DNA of 8,805 bases from an uncultured candidate division WWE3 bacterium (GTDB taxonomy: Bacteria; Patescibacteriota; WWE3; UBA101185; UBA10185): positions 1-8,805 of the forward strand of contig CALKWN010000187.1 in the NCBI GenBank assembly GCA_938004185.1, written 5' to 3'. Below, in pieces: positions 5,717-8,805 of this stretch (position 1 is its first letter; every line of letters begins with the position of its first letter). Under the pieces are notes generated by a model. That model was not told the origin of the DNA. It saw nothing but the letters and a program-made list of their open reading frames with translations, and made no database searches. Position numbers and translations under genes: made by a program.

Positions 5717-5742
5717 CCCGCCTTAGACAGTTGGGCAATAAT
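5713..5742 (+). promoter_or_regulatory. Promoter P3 (sigma70-like) for the thymidylate synthase homologue
   Basis: TTGACC (5713-5718), an 18-bp spacer and AATAAT (5737-5742), with the TTGGG element seen at the same place in P2. The -35 box overlaps the stop codon of the upstream gene. The -10 register is less certain than in P1 and P2 (GCAATA at 5735-5740 is the alternative). A ribosome binding site follows about 20 nt downstream. Confidence 0.6.
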
Positions 5743-5771
5743 GTAACTTAACGATGAGAGGAGAACCCCTG

Positions 5772-6623
5772 ATGGCCACTTACGGCTCATTCAGTCACGC
5801 AATCCCAACCCTAATGTCCCGGCTCATTAAAAATCACCAGGTAATCAAGCCTTTTACCTGGCAATCAATGGACGTTAGCCAGCGGAAAGAGGCCCCCTTG
5901 CTGGAGCGATGGGGAGATAGCTTCGAAGTGGTATGTCTAAGTGACGAACTTCAGCACTACCGGGATGATATTCACCCCAACCTGCCCTGGGCTGACAATC
6001 ACTTCGAGAGAGACCGAGTTTGTGGCCTTCCCGTCAATCCGGGATTCACGTGGCAAGACTGGCCGTGGAGCAACCGGGCCAACACCTTCCGCACCCATGG
6101 GGCCCAATTTGACCACTCCTATGCTGAGCGATTCTGGCCTAAGTACGCGGGAAAGACCGTGGACGGGGCCGGGGGCGATGAGCTAATTATTGGAGGCGTG
6201 GAAACCCTCACCCCTAATCGGGGGCCTCGATTCCCCTACGGTGACCTACGTGACGTGGTGAACCTAATTGACCGGGACCCAACGACCCGCCAGGCGGTGT
6301 TACCCATTTTCTTCCCTGAGGACACCGGGGCTACGCAGGGGCAGCGAGTCCCATGCTCACTGTTCTACCATTTCTACCATCACGACGGTCGGCTCCAGAT
6401 GAGGTATGACATTCGGTCATGTGATGCGTTGCGTCATTTCCGAGATGACATTTACTTAGCTGTCCGTCTCCAGCTGTGGGTGATTAAGTCTCTTCGCCTA
6501 GCGAGTCCAGACCGCTGGAAGGATCTAAGGATGGGCCGGTTTACCATGAACATTGGCTCGTTTCATTGCTTCATCAATGACGTGGACCACATTAAAGCCG
6601 CAATCTTGGAGTATCCGCGGTGA
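5772..6623 (+). CDS. Thymidylate synthase family pyrimidine C5-(hydroxy)methyltransferase, probably dCMP-type
   Basis: 283 residues. ATG 5772 is preferred because AGGAGAA (5759-5765) is 6 nt upstream; the in-frame ATG at 5754 overlaps the ribosome binding site. The C-terminal half is clearly TS-like: TTRQAVLPIF (171-180) at the phosphate-binding Arg site, catalytic C195 in RVPCSLFYHFYHHDGRL, R215-S-C-D218, and GSFHCF (262-267) at the HxY motif with Phe for Tyr. C195 to R215 is 20 residues, as in E. coli TS. The residue 11 after R215 is D226, where TS has Asn177. Asn selects dUMP. T4 dCMP hydroxymethylase has Asp here, and Asn-to-Asp mutants of TS gain dCMP methylation. The substrate is thus probably dCMP, and whether the product is methyl or hydroxymethyl cannot be read from sequence. 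The N-terminal half is divergent. Confidence 0.82.
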   Translation: MATYGSFSHAIPTLMSRLIKNHQVIKPFTWQSMDVSQRKEAPLLERWGDSFEVVCLSDELQHYRDDIHPNLPWADNHFERDRVCGLPVNPGFTWQDWPWSNRANTFRTHGAQFDHSYAERFWPKYAGKTVDGAGGDELIIGGVETLTPNRGPRFPYGDLRDVVNLIDRDPTTRQAVLPIFFPEDTGATQGQRVPCSLFYHFYHHDGRLQMRYDIRSCDALRHFRDDIYLAVRLQLWVIKSLRLASPDRWKDLRMGRFTMNIGSFHCFINDVDHIKAAILEYPR

Positions 6624-6955
6624 TCCGACGAACGGGAACAGATCCCCACGGTAACATTCGCTGCCACGTGATCTACAACCCCCTTGAGATAATGAAGCGG
6701 GTCCGCAAGCGGTCTACTGTTCGCTTGCTCGATGAGCTTCAGTTCCTCTACGACCTGCGCGCACGGCGGCTCATGGCCGCGCAGGATCCCACCGCACATG
6801 TGGATAGCTTAGTTGCGCTAGAGGCTGAGGGCTACCTCATGATGATGGACTCCCTAAGGAAGTGGCTTCAGCCTCCCCTCACCGTGAACTTCTCAGAGGA
6901 CTTAAATGAACAAAAGAGCAAGTCGAGACGCCGTTCTAATAGAAAACGCCGTTAG
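6620..6955 (+). CDS. Small basic unknown protein (111 aa)
   Basis: I do not recognise the family. GTG start overlapping the upstream stop (GTGA), with GGAG (6608-6611) 8 nt before it, so translational coupling is likely. The middle is a helical, Leu/Arg-rich segment (RKRSTVRLLDELQFLYDLRARRLMA, about 29-53) followed by a second helix. The last 13 residues are almost all Lys, Arg and Ser (KSKSRRRSNRKRR). That tail is encoded where the gene overlaps the start of dCMP deaminase by 50 nt, so its composition may partly be imposed by the other frame. Possibly a nucleic-acid-binding or adaptor protein. Its place between two nucleotide-metabolism genes is the only functional hint. Confidence 0.6.
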   Translation: MIRRTGTDPHGNIRCHVIYNPLEIMKRVRKRSTVRLLDELQFLYDLRARRLMAAQDPTAHVDSLVALEAEGYLMMMDSLRKWLQPPLTVNFSEDLNEQKSKSRRRSNRKRR

Positions 6956-7340
6956 CTGGTCTAAACGGGCCACTTGCCTTCGTAAGAGGGTTGGCGCGGT
7001 CTTTTCACAAGAAGGACGCCCCTTGATAGCTGGCTACAACGGCGCCCCTCAGGGTCAGCCCCATTGCCTGGAGGAGGGGTGCATTATCGGCCCTACAGGG
7101 GGGTGTATCCGATGCAATCACGCGGAGGCCAACGCTATCTCGTGGGCGGCTCGAAAGGGGATCCCCCTGAAGGGCGCTACGCTCCATGTCACCGTCAGCC
7201 CCTGCCATGACTGCGCCATGCTCTTACTTAATTTGGGGCTACGGCGGGTGGTGTATCTTGAGGAGTATCGTAAATCGGATGGTATAATACTCCTTCGTCA
7301 GTCAGGTATTGAGGTCTACGCCTATGTCCCGGAATCCTAA
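6906..7340 (+). CDS. Deoxycytidylate (dCMP) deaminase
   Basis: 144 residues, ATG 5 nt after AGAGGA. The family pattern is clear from the N-terminus: WSKRATCLRKRVGAV (18-32), then IAGYNGAPQG (41-50), HCLEEGC and CIRC (53-70), the zinc site H72-A-E74-A-N-A-I, and PCHDC (99-103). H72, C100 and C103 would bind the catalytic zinc and E74 is the proton shuttle. RRVVYLEEYRKSDG (113-126) and a final GIEV complete the fold. Extra Cys residues at 54, 59, 67 and 70 may form the second zinc site seen in T4-type enzymes. The enzyme converts dCMP to dUMP, feeding dTMP synthesis, and family members are usually regulated by dCTP and dTTP. Here it would also balance how much dCMP reaches the neighbouring TS homologue. 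It overlaps both flanking genes. Confidence 0.93.
   Translation: MNKRASRDAVLIENAVSWSKRATCLRKRVGAVFSQEGRPLIAGYNGAPQGQPHCLEEGCIIGPTGGCIRCNHAEANAISWAARKGIPLKGATLHVTVSPCHDCAMLLLNLGLRRVVYLEEYRKSDGIILLRQSGIEVYAYVPES
7258..7288 (+). promoter_or_regulatory. Possible internal promoter before the DNA polymerase gene
   Basis: A perfect TATAAT (7283-7288), preceded by GG as in the other -10 elements, lies inside the dCMP deaminase gene about 36 nt before the polymerase start. The best -35 is TTGAGG (7258-7263), with a 19-bp spacer that is longer than ideal. It could give extra expression of the polymerase but may be chance. Confidence 0.3.
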
Positions 7341-8805
7341 TTGTACCAACTGCGACCTGTGCAACAAGTCCCCGGTGATCTGCTCCCCCGGGACAGGGAA
7401 TGTCAAAACCCCGAGGCTAATGGTCGTTATGGAGTCCCCCACTGCTAGGGAAGCAAAGGGGGGCCGATACCTGCAAAGTGAAGCAGGCCAGGCGCTGCTG
7501 ACGATGTTGGAGAACCAAGGCATCAGTCGATCTGACCTCTTCATTAGTCATGCTCTGGGGTGCGTGGTACCCTACAAGCAAAAAGTGAAAGCCTCACACC
7601 TAAAGGGGTGTTTGCCGTATTTGCGTGAAGAAATAGAGAAAATTCGGCCGCCTTGGGTGCTGTTGTGCGGGTCCTCCCCACTGAAGGCCATTAGGCGGAC
7701 TGGGATCATGGACTATCATGCTAACCCTATTGAACTGGACGGGATTAACTACTTCCCAATGATGTCCCCAGGGGTGATAGTCCGGGATCCGAGCCGTAAG
7801 CCAATCATTGAAAAGGCCATTGAGAAGCTAGCCCAACTGATTCGAGGGGAGTATGAAGAACCAGAGGAAATTGAATGGTACGTAGTGACCCCAGAGAACG
7901 TAGAGGGTTTCCTATCTGCTTGGGATGAGTCCAAGGAAATATCTTTTGACGTTGAGACCACTGGGCGGATCCAGCAATCCCCTGATTTTCGGGTTAACTC
8001 AATTGCCTTTACTTTCAGCAACTTGGTGTCCTGGTGCCTCCCTCTGGAAAAGAACGATGATCCCGTGTGGGCCGCTAAGCTACTTAAGCAGCTAGGTAGC
8101 CGTAACGGCAACGAAGATAAGGAGTTCATTGCCCATAACGGCAAGTTTGACAACAATTCCATCTTCTCCCAATACGGCTTTCGGTTCTATTTGGGCTTTG
8201 ACACCATGCTGGCATCCCACTTGCTGGACGAGAATAGCCCAAACGGTTTGAAGTTCCTAGCTCAGGTCTATTGCGGTGCAGAGGACTATGATGACTTAAC
8301 CCTCCGGGAAAAGACTGGCCACCTTCCGCCCGAGAAACTTAAAAAGCTTTACCGATACAATTGCCTTGATACGTACTACACTATGCTCATCAAGCGCCTG
8401 TTCCGGATGAAGCTGGTAAAGCACCGCCGACTGAATAGGTTATTCAAGAGGCTGGTAATGCCGGCCGCCAGGGCTTTTGAGGTAATTGACTACCGAGGCC
8501 ATTACATTCGCATGGATGCGTTAGAGCAGGCTAGAGCTACAACCACGGCGCGGATCATTGAACTTGAGCAGGAAATGAACAAGTACCAGCCAGGCCGTAA
8601 GCCCATCAATTGGGGGTCTCCTTCCCAGGTGAGCAAGTTCCTGTACGGCCATCTGAAGCTTGAATCCACTGTACTTACTGGCGACGGTAAGCCCTCCACC
8701 GGAGAAGCCGCGCTAATAGATTTGAAGGACAAGCACCCGATTGTTAACCTGCTGTTGGAATGGAGATGGGCGAAAAAGAACCTGTCTACTTACATTGATG
8801 GTTAC
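7324..8805 (+). CDS. Uracil-DNA glycosylase-like / DNA polymerase I fusion, 3' end outside window (partial)
   Basis: 494 residues are visible and the frame is open to the last base. ATG 7324 follows GAGGT (7311-7315) and overlaps dCMP deaminase by 17 nt. Residues 1-170 are a family 4/5-type uracil-DNA glycosylase-like domain. Iron-sulphur ligands fit C7 and C10 (CTNC) plus C80 and C96, and MESPTAREAKGGRYLQSEAG (36-55) matches motif A. The C-terminal HP motif reads S148-P149, so activity is doubtful. Residues 185-365 are a DEDDy 3'-5' proofreading exonuclease: D209-V-E211-T-T-G, HNGKFD with D276, and Y345-N-C-L-D349. From about 375 the family A polymerase domain begins: INWGSPSQVSKFLY, GKPSTGEAAL and EWRWAKKNLSTYIDGY correspond to the thumb region of Pol I. 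The palm and fingers motifs lie beyond the window. This is the likely replicative polymerase. Confidence 0.9.
   Translation, partial: MSRNPNCTNCDLCNKSPVICSPGTGNVKTPRLMVVMESPTAREAKGGRYLQSEAGQALLTMLENQGISRSDLFISHALGCVVPYKQKVKASHLKGCLPYLREEIEKIRPPWVLLCGSSPLKAIRRTGIMDYHANPIELDGINYFPMMSPGVIVRDPSRKPIIEKAIEKLAQLIRGEYEEPEEIEWYVVTPENVEGFLSAWDESKEISFDVETTGRIQQSPDFRVNSIAFTFSNLVSWCLPLEKNDDPVWAAKLLKQLGSRNGNEDKEFIAHNGKFDNNSIFSQYGFRFYLGFDTMLASHLLDENSPNGLKFLAQVYCGAEDYDDLTLREKTGHLPPEKLKKLYRYNCLDTYYTMLIKRLFRMKLVKHRRLNRLFKRLVMPAARAFEVIDYRGHYIRMDALEQARATTTARIIELEQEMNKYQPGRKPINWGSPSQVSKFLYGHLKLESTVLTGDGKPSTGEAALIDLKDKHPIVNLLLEWRWAKKNLSTYIDGY

Noticed and set aside
5754..5771. In-frame ATG at 5754 as start of the TS homologue
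   Set aside because: It overlaps the AGGAGAA ribosome binding site that correctly serves ATG 5772.
7749..8162. 137-codon minus-strand frame
   Set aside because: Fully inside the polymerase exonuclease domain, whose motifs are clear on the + strand. Chance open frame.

Overview
The window looks like part of the early/middle (DNA metabolism) region of a tailed double-stranded DNA phage of a Gram-negative, probably proteobacterial, host. All credible genes lie on the + strand. They are packed with 1-50 nt overlaps or short gaps, have strong AGGAG-type ribosome binding sites, and are driven by sigma70-like promoters. No structural, packaging, integration or tRNA genes are seen. Several products belong to families common in phage early regions: DUF2786, DUF932, a dNMP kinase-like protein, a MazG-like pyrophosphohydrolase, thymidylate synthase-like proteins, dCMP deaminase and a family A DNA polymerase. 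The exact phage group cannot be named from the sequence alone.

Layout. (1) Positions 1-1364: a left operon with the 3' part of a DUF2786-type gene and two small unknown genes, closed by a structured RNA-like element (1389-1474) that ends in a T-run. (2) 1494-3327: promoter P1, a DUF932 gene, a small acidic protein, and a protein with a C-terminal helix-turn-helix-like module. (3) 3337-3881: an isolated unit with promoter P2, a highly charged protein carrying the same module, and an intrinsic terminator. (4) 3906-5716: a fused dNMP kinase-like/MazG-like pyrophosphohydrolase and a divergent thymidylate-synthase-like protein. (5) 5713-8805: promoter P3, a recognisable thymidylate synthase homologue, a small unknown, dCMP deaminase, and the start of a uracil-DNA-glycosylase/DNA polymerase I fusion that runs off the window.

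How the genes may work together. The right half resembles the phage T4 logic for replacing cytosine: a dNTP pyrophosphatase (like gp56), a C5-pyrimidine (hydroxy)methylase (like gp42), a dNMP kinase (like gp1), a dCMP deaminase (Cd) and a polymerase. The thymidylate synthase homologue has Asp where thymidylate synthases have the dUMP-selecting Asn. That is the substitution found in T4 dCMP hydroxymethylase. A second, very divergent protein just upstream keeps the same Cys-Arg-Asp spacing. My leading hypothesis is that this phage makes a modified cytosine nucleotide. This is inference and rests on a few active-site residues.

The other notable signal is regulatory. An 11-nt sequence inside the structured element at 1389-1474 is perfectly complementary to the ribosome binding site of the DUF932 gene about 90 nt downstream, and promoter P1 lies between them. 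This fits either a small trans-acting anti-Shine-Dalgarno RNA or a scheme in which only P1-initiated mRNA can be translated.
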